NCBI GenBank assembly: GCA_036502625.1
Contig: DASXYG010000035.1
Span: forward strand, 1 to 64,000
Reading direction: 5' to 3'
Length of the DNA: 64,000 nucleotides
From: DASXYG01 sp036502625
GTDB taxonomy: Bacteria > Actinomycetota > Actinomycetes > Streptosporangiales > Streptosporangiaceae
The notes beneath the pieces were generated by a model that saw only the letters and a list, made by a program, of their open reading frames with translations, was not told the origin of the DNA and searched no databases. Made by a program: the position numbers and the translations under genes. Below are positions 42,531 through 51,764 of the stretch, piece after piece. The stretch's first letter is position 1. Every line of letters begins with the position of its first letter.

Positions 42531-42557
42531 TTGGTCAGACCAAATCGGTCGGACCAA
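42531..42557. promoter_or_regulatory. double GntR operator upstream of the GntR gene
   Basis: TTGGTCAGACCAA (42531-42543) is a perfect 13-bp palindrome, and TCGGTCGGACCAA (42545-42557) is a close copy 14 bases on. The TGGTC-N-GACCA core is the classic target of FadR-type GntR proteins. It sits 12 bases upstream of the GntR start codon, so autoregulation is likely. Confidence 0.75.
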
Positions 42558-42621
42558 GTTAGCGAACCGTACGGAACGCGCACAAGATCCCGCACCAGGC
42601 CCGCTCGCGAGCCACGACCGG

Positions 42622-43002
42622 CTACCGGCCGGACCGGTTACCGGACCGGTTGGCGTTGATCCGCTCGTGGTTGGCCATCGCCCACTCGGCCAGCGCCATC
42701 ACCAGCGGCACCAGCGTCCGGCCCAGCTCGGTCACCTCGTACTCGACCCGCGGCGGCACCTCGGCGTACGCGGTGCGCGCGACCAGCCCGTCCTCGACCA
42801 GGTGCTTCAGCGTCAGCGTCAGCATCCGCTGCGAGATGCCCGCGATGGCCCCCTCCAACTCGCCGAACCGCATCGGCCCGCCGCGCAGGGTGCCGATCAC
42901 CAGCAGGCTCCACTTGTCGCCGATCCGGTCCAGCACCTCGCGGACCGCGCCGCCCTCGCGGATCGGCGGCGGAACGCCCGCCTTCCGTGTGACCTTCGCC
43001 AT
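42622..43002 (-). CDS. HxlR-family winged-helix regulator
   Basis: This 126-residue HxlR protein contains VREVLDRIGDKWSLLVIGTLRGGPMRFGELEGAIAGISQRMLTLTLKHLVEDGLVAR, the complete family domain, then YEVTELGRTLVPLVMALAEWA. HxlR proteins often sense reactive or toxic small molecules such as formaldehyde and quinones through a Cys; here the only Cys-like position is lost. ATG 43002 is chosen. It follows the second dimethylformamidase-like gene by 65 bases on the same strand and may be co-transcribed. Confidence 0.9.
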   Translation of the reverse strand: MAKVTRKAGVPPPIREGGAVREVLDRIGDKWSLLVIGTLRGGPMRFGELEGAIAGISQRMLTLTLKHLVEDGLVARTAYAEVPPRVEYEVTELGRTLVPLVMALAEWAMANHERINANRSGNRSGR

Positions 43003-43067
43003 GCACACGGCCCTTTCCTGGACACGTACACCGTTTGCGGCCGCCCCCGTACGCACAGATCATCAGG

Positions 43068-45293
43068 CTACGCACAATTCGGCGGTACGGGCTCGTCCTC
43101 GGCGATGAACCGGTCGAGGACGTTCCTGGTGATGCGGGAGACGTCCGAGGGCGCGCCCGTCTCCGGGTCCTCGTACGCCATCGACGACACCCAGCAGATG
43201 GAGCCGACGGAGAACACCGCTCCCCCGCCGGGGCGGCCGAAGGCGACCACGTTGGCGTGCGGGCCGACGCCGCCGCCGACCGCGCCGGAGATCGCCCGCT
43301 CCTGCTCGTCGATGGTCGCGATGATCTTCGCGGAGTGGCCGAACGACCGGGCCAGGATCCACGCGTCGCGCGGTGTGCCGAGCACGTGGTCGGCGCGGTC
43401 GATCTCGTCGCCGGCCGCGCCGCCGAGGCCGTACCCGGTGGCGCCGAACACGTCCTCGCGCAGGCCGTCGAAGACCCACGCGATCGCGGGGTCGCGGCTG
43501 TCCGGCAGGCGGCGGTACGGGGACGCCTTGTCGAAGCCCTGCGCGGTCATGCCCACGCCGGTCAGCCGCTGCGGCGCGCGGCCGCGGTAGCGCCACACGC
43601 CGCCGGGCTCGCCGGTGGAGGCCAGGTACTCCTCGCCCGGCTCGGAGTCCCACACCCGGCGGCCACCGGCGCCGCGGCGGATCTCGATCGCCTGCGGCGC
43701 GGCCGGGTGCCGCGCGGTGACCCAGTAGAAGCCGTTGCCGCCGAGGTACATCAGCCGCCCGCCGTCGCCGGTGAACGCGTCGACGGCGTCGAGCATGCGA
43801 CTCGACATGTACTCCGGGTGGCTGCCGGTGACCAGCACCCGGTGGCGGCGCAGCAGGGCGGCGCCCTCGGCGTCGAGGTCGTGGTCGGTGGCCACGGCGT
43901 ACGGGATGCCCTGCCGCTCCAGCCACCAGATGAGGTACAGGTCCGCGGCGAAGTGCCGCAGCCCCTTGGTGGTGGGGGTGAAGTACGTGGGCCGCATGTT
44001 CCAGATGGGCCGCAGGTACGACGAGAACGCCACGCCGGTGCCGTCGGTGTGGAAGTCGTACAGCGAGGGGCCGTACTCGGGGTGCCGGACCAGGTCGTAG
44101 TCGACCGGGTCGGGCAGGCGGGGCTCGCCGTAGACCGCCGTGCGGGGTTCCAGCTCCTCGACGTACGTGCGCCAGTTCGCGTACGCGAGGTACGTCCAGG
44201 TGGGGAGCAGGACCAGCACCGGGGCGGGCTCGGCGTCCGGGCGTTCGCGGACGACGAAGGGGATGCGGTCGGTGCCGTCGCCGTACGCGTCCTGGCCGCC
44301 GGTGGTGACGCGCAGCGCGTAGACGCCGGACGGGAGGTCGGCGGGGACCGTGAGGGTGAGGTCGGTGTCCCAGCCGGCGTCGGAGAGGTCGTCGTCGTGG
44401 AAGTGGATCGCGTCGTACTCGGCCGGGGCGGCGGCGGGGCTCAGCGCCGCGCCCGTCCAGTTCGGGCCGGTGACCGCGCGGGTGGGCAGGTTCGCGCAGG
44501 CGCCGGCGAGCGCGTGCGGGCCGCGGTCCGGGACGGTCAGGGCGGCTTGGTCCGCGGAGAGGTCCCAGGCCACGGCGGTGACGTCGGCGAGGCGGTGGGC
44601 GGCGGCGCCCCGGGTGGCCGGGTCCGCCAGGTTCGCGAGGTCCGCCTTGCCGAGCGCGGCGGTGTACAGCGCGGGACGGGCGATCTTGCCGTTGAAGTGG
44701 TCCGCCGCGCCCGTGTCCGTACGCCGCGCCCCGGCGAGAACCTCCGCCGCCCGTCCCGGCGCGCCCCCGTCGGCCGCCCGGCGCACCGCGCGCCCCGTAC
44801 GGTCGCGCGGCTGCTGCACGAACACGACCTCACCGGCGGCCGGGTCGTACGCGGCCGCGACGTAGCACCACTCGCGCTCGGGCAGGGCGATGCCGCTCAC
44901 CGCGAGCACCGCGCCGTCGCCGCCGAGCAGCGCGAGGCCCTCCGGCGTGACGGCGAGCGCGAGCCCCGGGGCGGTGGCGAGGACCGTCTGCGGGGTGGCC
45001 ACGCCCGTGCGGGTGGGGAAGATCCACGCGGTGGCGGTCCAGGCCGGGAAGGCCAGGTCGCAGGCGGCGGTCACGTACGAGCCCGCGTGGGCCCGCTGGA
45101 CGCGGCCCGGGTAGTCGCCGGTGACGGGCGACGGGACCGGGTGCTCGATGGGCGGGTGGGTGCGGCCCGGGGCGCCGCCGCGGACCAGCTTCACCAGGTC
45201 GGCGTGGTACGTCGCCGCCTCGCTGCTGATGCGGAACTCGACGGGCTCGCCGGGGGCGGCCGACATGCGGTCGGCGTAGCCGGTGATCTTCAC
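43068..45293 (-). CDS. N,N-dimethylformamidase large-subunit-like protein (copy 2)
   Basis: The 741-residue product has an N-terminal LamG-like beta region and a C-terminal N,N-dimethylformamidase beta-subunit-like domain. Marks are AIHFHDDDLSDAGWDTD, LLPTWTYLAYANWRTYVEE, NMRPTYFTPTTKGLRHFAADL, VLVTGSHPEYMSSRMLDA, LMYLGGNGFYWVT and AFGRPGGGAVFSVGSICW. In Paracoccus the related enzyme uses iron held by two Tyr and one Glu; Tyr-rich motifs are present here but I cannot assign the ligands. GTG 45293 has GGAGGAGTG upstream. No gene for the small subunit is nearby. It is tandem to copy 1, 26 bases apart. The true amide substrate is unknown. Confidence 0.85.
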   Translation of the reverse strand: MKITGYADRMSAAPGEPVEFRISSEAATYHADLVKLVRGGAPGRTHPPIEHPVPSPVTGDYPGRVQRAHAGSYVTAACDLAFPAWTATAWIFPTRTGVATPQTVLATAPGLALAVTPEGLALLGGDGAVLAVSGIALPEREWCYVAAAYDPAAGEVVFVQQPRDRTGRAVRRAADGGAPGRAAEVLAGARRTDTGAADHFNGKIARPALYTAALGKADLANLADPATRGAAAHRLADVTAVAWDLSADQAALTVPDRGPHALAGACANLPTRAVTGPNWTGAALSPAAAPAEYDAIHFHDDDLSDAGWDTDLTLTVPADLPSGVYALRVTTGGQDAYGDGTDRIPFVVRERPDAEPAPVLVLLPTWTYLAYANWRTYVEELEPRTAVYGEPRLPDPVDYDLVRHPEYGPSLYDFHTDGTGVAFSSYLRPIWNMRPTYFTPTTKGLRHFAADLYLIWWLERQGIPYAVATDHDLDAEGAALLRRHRVLVTGSHPEYMSSRMLDAVDAFTGDGGRLMYLGGNGFYWVTARHPAAPQAIEIRRGAGGRRVWDSEPGEEYLASTGEPGGVWRYRGRAPQRLTGVGMTAQGFDKASPYRRLPDSRDPAIAWVFDGLREDVFGATGYGLGGAAGDEIDRADHVLGTPRDAWILARSFGHSAKIIATIDEQERAISGAVGGGVGPHANVVAFGRPGGGAVFSVGSICWVSSMAYEDPETGAPSDVSRITRNVLDRFIAEDEPVPPNCA

Positions 45294-45319
45294 TCCACAC
45301 TCCTCCGTACGGGGTCGGG

Positions 45320-47536
45320 TCAGCGGCGCGGCGGTACGGGCTCGGCCGCGGCCAGGAAACGGTCGAGGACGTTGCCGGTGATCCGGGCCACCGCGTTGTC
45401 GCCGTCGTCGTACGCCATGGCGGACAGCCAGCAGATCGAGCCGACGGAGAACACCGCTCCGCCGCCGGGCCGCCCGAAGGCCACGATGTCGGAGCGTACG
45501 GCCGGATCGCCGATGCCGCTCGGGGACGGTGTCGCGGCCGCGCCGGTCGGCTCGTCCGGCGCCGCCTCGACCTTCTCCGAGTGGCCGAAGGAGCTGGCCA
45601 GCACCCAGGTGTCGTGCGGGGTGCCGAGGACGTGGTCGGCGCGGTCGAGCTCGTCGCCCGCGGCGCCGCCGAGGCCCACCCCGACGTCGCCGAACACGTC
45701 GCCCTCGACGCCGTCGAAGATCCACGCCACGGCGGGATCGCGGCTGTCGGCGGACCGCCGGTACGGGGACGCCTTGTCGAAGCCCTGCGCGGTGAAGCCC
45801 ACGCCGGCCAGCCGCTGCGGCGCGCGGCCGCGGTAGCGCCACAGCCCGGCGGGCTCGCCGGTGCCGGACAGGTGCTCCTCGCCGGGGTCGGACTTCCACG
45901 TGCACACGCCGACGTTGCCGCGGCGGATCTCGATCATCTGCGGCTCGGCCGGATGCCGGTGGGTGACCCAGTAGAAGCCGTTGCCGCCCAGGTACATCAG
46001 CCGCCCGCCGGAGTCGCGGTACGCCGCGAGCGCGTCGAGCATCGCGCCCGAGTGGTACTCCGGGTGGCTGCCGGTGATCACCACGCGGTGCCGCGACAGC
46101 AGGTCCACGCCCTGGTCGTGCAGGTCGTCGTCGGTGGCCACGGCGTACGGGACGCCGCGCCGTTCCAGCCACCAGATGAGCTGGAGGTCCGCGGCGAAGT
46201 GCCGCAGCCACTTCGTGGTGGGCGTGAAGTACGTGGGGCGCATGTTGACGATCGGCCGCAGGCGCGACGAGTAGAAGACGCCGCTGCCGTCGGAGTGGTG
46301 GTCGTACAGCGACTTCCCGTACTCGGGGTGCGCGACGAGGAACTCGTCGACCGGGTCGTAGCCGCGCGCCTCGCCCCAGTTGATCGCGCGCTGCTCGGCC
46401 TCCTCGACGTACGTGCGCCAGTTCGCGTACGCGAGGTACGTCCAGGTGGGGAGCAGGACGAGCACCGGGGCGTGCGGGGCCTCGGGGGGTTCGCGGACGA
46501 CGAGCGGTATGCGGTCGGTGTCGTCGCCGGCGGTCACCTTGAGCGCGTAGACGCCGGACGGGAGGTCGCCGGGGACGGTGAGCGCGACGTCGGTGTCCCA
46601 GGCGGCGTCGGCGAGGTCGTCGTCGTGGAAGTGGATCGCGTCGTACTCGCCGGGCGCGCGCCGGAAGTCGGTCTCGGCACCGGTCCAGTCCGGGCCGGTG
46701 ACGCCGCGCGCGGGCAGGTTCACACAGGTGCCGGCCACGCCGTACGGCCCGCGGTCGGTGACGGCGGTGCCGTGCTGGCCAACGGAGAAGTCCCAGGCCA
46801 CGAGGGGCTCCGCACCCCCGGCCCCCGTGGCGGAGGCCGCAGAGGCGGGGGCGGTGGAGACCTCGTCGGGTGACAGGGCGGCCGGGTAGATGGCGGGGCG
46901 GGCGATCTTGCCGTTGAAAAGGGCGCGGTCGTCGGTGGTGCCGGGCTCGGCGAGGGTCCCGGCCAGCACCCCTCCGACCGGCCGGGACGGGCCGGACGCG
47001 GCGCGGGCGGTCACCCGGGTGACCGCGCCGCCGCGTTCGGCCTGGGTGAGGACGATCGCGCCGTCCGCGTCGAGGCTCGCCGTGACGCGGCACCACGTGC
47101 GCTCGTGCGGCACCACGCCGGTCGCGGCCAGGACCGTGGTCCCGGCCAGCAGGCTGACGCCGGACGCCGTGAGCGCCAGCGCCAGCCCCGGCCGCCCGTC
47201 CGCGTCGGTGCAGGTCACGATCGCCTGCGGGGCGGGACGGCCCGGGGTGGTCGGCCAGATCCACGCGTCCGCGGTCCAGCCGGGCACGGTGCGCGGCGCG
47301 CCGAGCGCACCGCGCACGTACGAACCGGCGTACGCGGGCTGCCACCGGCCGGGGTACTCCCCCGCCGCCGGATGGGCGACGGGCTCCTCCACCAGCGGCG
47401 GCGTACGGCCGGGCGCGCCGCCGCGCAGCAGCCGTACGACCTCGGCGCGGAACCGCGTCGGACGCGAGCTGATCTTGAACTCGACGGTCTCGCCCGGCGC
47501 CGCGGACAGCCGGTCGCCGTACCCGATGATCTCCAT
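45320..47536 (-). CDS. N,N-dimethylformamidase large-subunit-like protein (copy 1)
   Basis: This 738-residue paralogue of the downstream gene has the same order: LamG-like N-terminal part (FNGKIARPAIYPAALS), AIHFHDDDLADAAWDTD, TWTYLAYANWRTYVEE, NMRPTYFTPTTKWLRHFAADL, VITGSHPEYHSGAMLDA and GGNGFYWVT. The two differ most in the N-terminal part and near the C-terminus (an extra DEPTGAAATPSPSG segment). The ATG overlaps the stop of the binding-protein gene by one base (TGATG), tying enzyme and transporter expression. It is probably cytoplasmic, as no signal peptide is visible. It may hydrolyse an amide brought in by the transporter. Confidence 0.85.
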   Translation of the reverse strand: MEIIGYGDRLSAAPGETVEFKISSRPTRFRAEVVRLLRGGAPGRTPPLVEEPVAHPAAGEYPGRWQPAYAGSYVRGALGAPRTVPGWTADAWIWPTTPGRPAPQAIVTCTDADGRPGLALALTASGVSLLAGTTVLAATGVVPHERTWCRVTASLDADGAIVLTQAERGGAVTRVTARAASGPSRPVGGVLAGTLAEPGTTDDRALFNGKIARPAIYPAALSPDEVSTAPASAASATGAGGAEPLVAWDFSVGQHGTAVTDRGPYGVAGTCVNLPARGVTGPDWTGAETDFRRAPGEYDAIHFHDDDLADAAWDTDVALTVPGDLPSGVYALKVTAGDDTDRIPLVVREPPEAPHAPVLVLLPTWTYLAYANWRTYVEEAEQRAINWGEARGYDPVDEFLVAHPEYGKSLYDHHSDGSGVFYSSRLRPIVNMRPTYFTPTTKWLRHFAADLQLIWWLERRGVPYAVATDDDLHDQGVDLLSRHRVVITGSHPEYHSGAMLDALAAYRDSGGRLMYLGGNGFYWVTHRHPAEPQMIEIRRGNVGVCTWKSDPGEEHLSGTGEPAGLWRYRGRAPQRLAGVGFTAQGFDKASPYRRSADSRDPAVAWIFDGVEGDVFGDVGVGLGGAAGDELDRADHVLGTPHDTWVLASSFGHSEKVEAAPDEPTGAAATPSPSGIGDPAVRSDIVAFGRPGGGAVFSVGSICWLSAMAYDDGDNAVARITGNVLDRFLAAAEPVPPRR

Positions 47537-48594
47537 CAGCGGTTGACCCAGGACGTCCACTTCTCCGACGCCTCATCGAGGTGCTGCGCCCACCAGTCGT
47601 TGTCGCGCACCACGGTCGTGTCGCCCTTGTGGTACTTGAGCATGAACTGCTTCAGCACCGGGGTCGGCTTCGGGTCGGCGGCGGAGTTCACCGGCGAGTA
47701 CGGCAGCTTGCTGAAGATCTTCGACTGCGACTGCGCGCTGACGATCTGGTTGATCAGCTTCATCGCGTCCTGCTTGTGCGGGCTGCCCTTCACCACCGCG
47801 AGCGTGTCGGAGTAGGAGATCGGCTGGTTCCACACGACGCCGATGTCCGCGCCGTTCTGCTTCGCCTCGGCGGCGCGCGACGGCCAGGCCAGCATCATGT
47901 CCACCGAGCCGGACTCCAGCGCCTGCTCCTGCTGCGCGCCGGTGTCGAAGAACGAGGTCTGCGAGCGGATCGTGTCCAGCTTCTTGAACGCCCTGTTGTA
48001 GTCGAGCGGGTAGAGCTTCTTGCCGGGCACGCCGTCGGCCAGCAGCGCGGTCTCCATGCCGGCGTCCTTGGCGTAGTTCATGATCCCGCGCTTGCCCGGG
48101 AAGTTCTTGGTGTCGTAGAAGTCCTTCCACGACGCCGGCGGCTTGTCGCCGTACTTCTTCTTGTTGTAGACGAGCAGGAACACCGAGTTCAGCAGCGGCA
48201 CACCGCACGGCTGCACCTGGTCGGGGTCCAGCTTGGACTTGTCCACGATCGAGTAGTCGATCTTCTCGAAGAACTTGCCGCAGTACGCGCGGGAGCGTGC
48301 GGGCGACGAGTGGAAGATGTCCCACGTCGGCGACCCGGCGGTGACCATCGCCTTGAGCTTCGCCTCGTTGTTGGGCGAGTCGTCCTTGACGGCGACGCCC
48401 GTCTGCTTCTGGAACGGGTCGAACACGGCGGTGCGCAGGACGGACGAGAACTCGCCGCCGGTCGTCGCGATCGTCACGGTGTTCTTGGTGCTACCGGACG
48501 TCGAGCTCATGCACGCCGTGCTCATGGCCAGCAGTGCGACTCCCGCGACCGCCGTGACAGCGAACCTCCGGGCGCGGCGTGGGGTACTCCGCAC
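47536..48594 (-). CDS. extracellular solute-binding lipoprotein (PotD/SBP type)
   Basis: This 352-residue substrate-binding protein is for the polyamine-type ABC importer encoded divergently. GTG 48594 gives a signal sequence RRARRFAVTAVAGVALLAMSTAC with a lipobox-like STAC, then TVTIATTGGEFSSVLRTAVFDPFQKQTGV, the usual spermidine/putrescine or iron-type binding protein start. AGGAGG is nine bases upstream. It is translationally coupled to the first dimethylformamidase-like gene. This importer family takes up polyamines, amino acids, phosphonates and related cations; the ligand cannot be fixed from sequence. Confidence 0.88.
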   Translation of the reverse strand: MRSTPRRARRFAVTAVAGVALLAMSTACMSSTSGSTKNTVTIATTGGEFSSVLRTAVFDPFQKQTGVAVKDDSPNNEAKLKAMVTAGSPTWDIFHSSPARSRAYCGKFFEKIDYSIVDKSKLDPDQVQPCGVPLLNSVFLLVYNKKKYGDKPPASWKDFYDTKNFPGKRGIMNYAKDAGMETALLADGVPGKKLYPLDYNRAFKKLDTIRSQTSFFDTGAQQEQALESGSVDMMLAWPSRAAEAKQNGADIGVVWNQPISYSDTLAVVKGSPHKQDAMKLINQIVSAQSQSKIFSKLPYSPVNSAADPKPTPVLKQFMLKYHKGDTTVVRDNDWWAQHLDEASEKWTSWVNR

Positions 48595-48630
48595 AGCGCA
48601 TCGCCTCCTCAACTCCAGGGGAACGGCTGA

Positions 48631-48664
48631 TTTCGTAATGTGAAAGACAAGCCGTATTGTGAAA
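48631..48664. promoter_or_regulatory. paired operator boxes, binding-protein side
   Basis: Box 48631-48645 (TTTCGTAATGTGAAA) is a near-perfect palindrome; box 48650-48664 (AGCCGTATTGTGAAA) is a second copy starting 19 bp further. On the opposite strand they read TTTCACATTACGAAA and TTTCACAATACGGCT. They lie 37-70 bases upstream of the binding-protein start. Confidence 0.65.
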
Positions 48665-48741
48665 ACGAGAATGGAGTGATCGACGACGCGTGTCAAGACC
48701 CCGGACTCTTGACAACGTCCGAGCGCCACCCGGAAGATGCT

Positions 48742-48775
48742 TTTCATCATGCGGTCCTAGTACCGCAATATGAAA
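48742..48775. promoter_or_regulatory. paired operator boxes, permease side
   Basis: Box 48742-48756 (TTTCATCATGCGGTC) and box 48761-48775 (TACCGCAATATGAAA, opposite strand TTTCATATTGCGGTA) again start 19 bp apart. They lie about 80-115 bases upstream of the permease start. The rest of the 261-base divergent region holds the promoters but no other clear signal. Confidence 0.6.
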
Positions 48776-48855
48776 TCACACTCCTTGTCCGCCGAGCCGT
48801 CCGCTCGACCCGCGTGACGACCCCTCGTACGGCCCCGACCTGGGGAGGCGCCTTC

Positions 48856-49767
48856 GTGACAGCTCTGAGCACGCATGCCGGCACCGGCCCGCCCGCGGCA
48901 CCGCCCGCGGCGGACGGCCGCGCGGCACGCCGGCCGCGGACCGGCCGGCGCATCGCGCTGCTGGTGATTCCGGCGACGGTGTTCGTCGCGCTCGCGTTCC
49001 TGGTGCCGATGGTCCGGCTGGGCTGGCTGAGCGTCACCTCGCCGGCCCCCGGCCTCGGCAACTACGCCAAGATATTCAGCGACGGCATCAGCCTGCCGAT
49101 CATGGGCCGCACACTGCGGATGGCGGTGACCGTCACGGTCGTCACGCTGCTGTGCGGCTACCCGTACGCGTACCTGATGACGGTGGTGTCCGCCCGCTGG
49201 CGCGCGGTGCTCCTCGCCATCGTGCTGATGCCGTTCTGGACCAGCCTGATGGCGCGGAACTTCGCGTGGGTGGTGCTGTTCCAGGACAACGGGCCGCTGC
49301 ACAGCGCGCTGCGCGTGATCGGGCTCGGGTCCGTGCACCCGCTCGGCACGGCGACCGGCGTCACGATCGCGATGGCGCAGGTGATGCTGCCGTTCATGGT
49401 GCTGCCGCTGTACTCGAACCTGAAGGGCATCGACCGGCGGCTGATGCCGGCCGCGCTCAGCCTCGGCGCCCGGCCGATCGTCGCGTTCGGCCGCGTCTAC
49501 CTGCCGCTCTCGCTGCCCGGCATGGCCGCGGGCACGACCATGGTGCTGATCCTCAGCCTCGGCTTCTACATCACGCCCGCGCTGGTCGGGTCGCCGCAGC
49601 AGTCGATGATCGCGCAGCTCATCGCGTCGAAGGTGCAGCAGGTGCTGGACTTCGGCGGCGGCGGCGCGCTGTCGTTCGCGCTGCTCGTCGTGGCCGTCGT
49701 GCTGCTGGCGCTGGTCGGGCGGGTGGCCAGGCCCACCACGATGATCGCCGGGAGTGGTGAGTCGTGA
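48856..49767 (+). CDS. ABC importer permease (PotB type)
   Basis: This 303-residue inner membrane permease has six segments. The N-terminal 30 residues are Pro/Arg-rich and cytoplasmic. The conserved EAA-like loop that contacts the ATPase reads LMPAALSLGARPIVAFGRVYLPLSLPG near residue 200. GTG 48856 is used because GGGGAGGCG is at the right distance; the frame is open further upstream through the operator region. Its stop overlaps the next permease gene by four bases. Confidence 0.88.
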   Translation: MTALSTHAGTGPPAAPPAADGRAARRPRTGRRIALLVIPATVFVALAFLVPMVRLGWLSVTSPAPGLGNYAKIFSDGISLPIMGRTLRMAVTVTVVTLLCGYPYAYLMTVVSARWRAVLLAIVLMPFWTSLMARNFAWVVLFQDNGPLHSALRVIGLGSVHPLGTATGVTIAMAQVMLPFMVLPLYSNLKGIDRRLMPAALSLGARPIVAFGRVYLPLSLPGMAAGTTMVLILSLGFYITPALVGSPQQSMIAQLIASKVQQVLDFGGGGALSFALLVVAVVLLALVGRVARPTTMIAGSGES

Positions 49768-50546
49768 CCGCGCTGAAGAAGCTGCCTTTGCGGGTGTTCG
49801 GCGTGCTGGTCGCGCTGTGGCTGGTCGTGCCGACGCTCGTGGTCATCCCGCTGAGCTTCACCGACCGCAACAGCTTCTCCTTCCCGCCGCCCGGCTGGTC
49901 GCTGACCTATTACCGGCGGTTCTTCACCGACCCGCAGTGGTTCGGCGCGCTGCTGAACTCCGTCCAGCTCGCGCTGATGGTCACCGTGGTCGCCACGGTG
50001 CTCGGCGTGGCCGCGTCGTTCGCGCTCGTACGCAGCAGGTTCGCCGGACGCGGCCTGGTCAACGGCGCGCTGATGGCGCCCATGATGGTGCCCGGCATCA
50101 TCGTGGCGATCGCCGTCTACACGGCGTTCCTCGGCTGGCACCTGGTCGGCACCGTGCAGGGGTACGTCCTGGCGCACACGATCCTGGCGCTGCCGTTCGT
50201 GATCGTCTCGGTCACCGCGGCGCTGCGGACGTTCGACCGGCGCCTCGAACAGGCAGCGGCGAACCTCGGCGCCGGGCCGTGGGCCACGTTCCGCCAGGTG
50301 ACGCTGCCGATCCTGCTGCCCGGCATCGCGTCGGGCGCGGTGTTCGCGTTCGTGACGTCCTTCGACGAGGTCGTCGTGTCGCTGTTCATCCAGTCGCCGT
50401 CGCTGCAGACGCTGCCGGTGAAGATGTTCACCAGCGTCACGAACGAGATCGACCCGACGATCGGCGCGGCGTCCTCCCTGATCGTCGTCTTCACCACCCT
50501 GCTCGTCCTGATCCCCCAGCTCGTGAGGCGGTCCAATGCCAACTGA
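49764..50546 (+). CDS. ABC importer permease (PotC type)
   Basis: This 260-residue second permease has SYYRRFFTDPQW-like wording (LTYYRRFFTDPQWFGALLNSVQLALM), typical of PotC-type proteins, and the ATPase-contact loop LEQAAANLGAGPWATFRQVTLPILLPG. The final segment before the C-terminus (SSLIVVFTTLLVLIPQLV) completes six membrane spans. It overlaps the PotB-type gene by four bases and the ATPase gene by 11 bases. It forms the channel with the other permease. Confidence 0.9.
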   Translation: MTALKKLPLRVFGVLVALWLVVPTLVVIPLSFTDRNSFSFPPPGWSLTYYRRFFTDPQWFGALLNSVQLALMVTVVATVLGVAASFALVRSRFAGRGLVNGALMAPMMVPGIIVAIAVYTAFLGWHLVGTVQGYVLAHTILALPFVIVSVTAALRTFDRRLEQAAANLGAGPWATFRQVTLPILLPGIASGAVFAFVTSFDEVVVSLFIQSPSLQTLPVKMFTSVTNEIDPTIGAASSLIVVFTTLLVLIPQLVRRSNAN

Positions 50547-51720
50547 CCGGCCAGCATCCGACCAACTCGGCGCGCGGCTGCGCATCACCGGCCTGACCAA
50601 GCGGTTCCGCGGCGCGGACGCCCCGGCGGTGGACGGGGTCGGCCTGGACATCGCGCCCGGCGAGTTCATGACGTTCCTCGGCCCCAGCGGCTCGGGGAAG
50701 ACCACCACGCTGAACATGATCGCCGGACTGGAGGCCGTCACCTCCGGCACGATCACGATGGACGACAAGGACATCGCGGCGCTCCCGGCGTACAAGCGCG
50801 ACCTCGGCATGGTGTTCCAGCAGTACGCGCTGTTCCCGCACATGACGGCCGCGAAGAACATCGCGTTCCCCTTGAGGCAGCGGCGCATGGCCCGGCAGGA
50901 GATCGCCGCGAAGGTCGCCGAGGCGCTGCGGCTCGTCCGCCTCGACGGCCTCGCTGAGCGGCTGCCCGCGCAGCTCTCCGGCGGGCAGCAGCAGCGGGTC
51001 GCGCTCGCGCGGGCCATCGTGTTCGGGCCGCGCGCGCTGCTCATGGACGAGCCGCTGGGCGCGCTGGACAAGAAGCTGCGCGAGGAGCTGCAGGTCGAGA
51101 TCGGCCGGCTGCACCGCGAGCTGGGCGCCACCGTCGTGTTCGTGACGCACGACCAGGAGGAGGCGCTGGCGCTCTCGGACCGCATCGCGATCTTCAACCA
51201 CGGCCGCATCGAGCAGGTCGGCACCGCGGAGGACCTGTACGAGCGGCCGGTCTCCCGGTTCGTGGCCACGTTCGTGGGCGACTCGAACATCTTCGACGGC
51301 ACGCTGTCCGGCGACACGCTCACCGGCGACGGATTCACGCTGCGGGTGCCGCGCACCGGCACGCCCGGCGGGCCGGCCGCGCTGGTCGTACGGCCCGAGC
51401 GGCTGCGCATCGCCGACGCGCCCGCGCCGGACGGCAACGCGCTCAGCGGCACCGTCACCGACGTCGTCTACCAGGGCGCCTACCGGCGGATCCTGCTGGA
51501 GTTCGACGGCGGCGTGCCCGGCACCGTACGCGAGCCGGTCGGCGCGGCGGACCAGGTGCGCCCCGGCGACCGGGTGCACGCGGCGTGGGACGCGGACGCG
51601 GGCGCGCTCGTGGCCGACGCATCACACGGCGGCCACGGTGCGGCACCCGAATCGGCGACGGCTCGCGACGACACCGGCGGCGCCGCCATGATGGACGGCG
51701 CGGCCGACGCCGCGCGGTGA
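50536..51720 (+). CDS. ABC importer ATPase (PotA type)
   Basis: The 394-residue ATPase has Walker A GPSGSGKT near residue 51, Q-loop VFQQYALFPHMT, signature LSGGQQQR, Walker B ALLMDEPLGALD and the switch His in VTHDQEEA. A TOBE-type regulatory domain follows (DSNIFDGTLSGDTLTG, VRPERLRI, VVYQGAYRRILLEF). The last 50 residues are Ala-rich and probably unstructured. It completes the importer with the two permeases and the binding lipoprotein. The IclR gene follows 44 bases later. Confidence 0.92.
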   Translation: MPTDRPASDQLGARLRITGLTKRFRGADAPAVDGVGLDIAPGEFMTFLGPSGSGKTTTLNMIAGLEAVTSGTITMDDKDIAALPAYKRDLGMVFQQYALFPHMTAAKNIAFPLRQRRMARQEIAAKVAEALRLVRLDGLAERLPAQLSGGQQQRVALARAIVFGPRALLMDEPLGALDKKLREELQVEIGRLHRELGATVVFVTHDQEEALALSDRIAIFNHGRIEQVGTAEDLYERPVSRFVATFVGDSNIFDGTLSGDTLTGDGFTLRVPRTGTPGGPAALVVRPERLRIADAPAPDGNALSGTVTDVVYQGAYRRILLEFDGGVPGTVREPVGAADQVRPGDRVHAAWDADAGALVADASHGGHGAAPESATARDDTGGAAMMDGAADAAR

Positions 51721-51764
51721 CGATTCCCGCCGGGCGACCGGCCGGGCGATGGCGACCTGGAGAC

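Noticed and set aside
42531..42543. Possible DasR site
   Set aside because: The palindrome TTGGTCAGACCAA has one base less between half-sites than the DasR consensus and is duplicated before a GntR gene, so it is better explained as that regulator's own operator.
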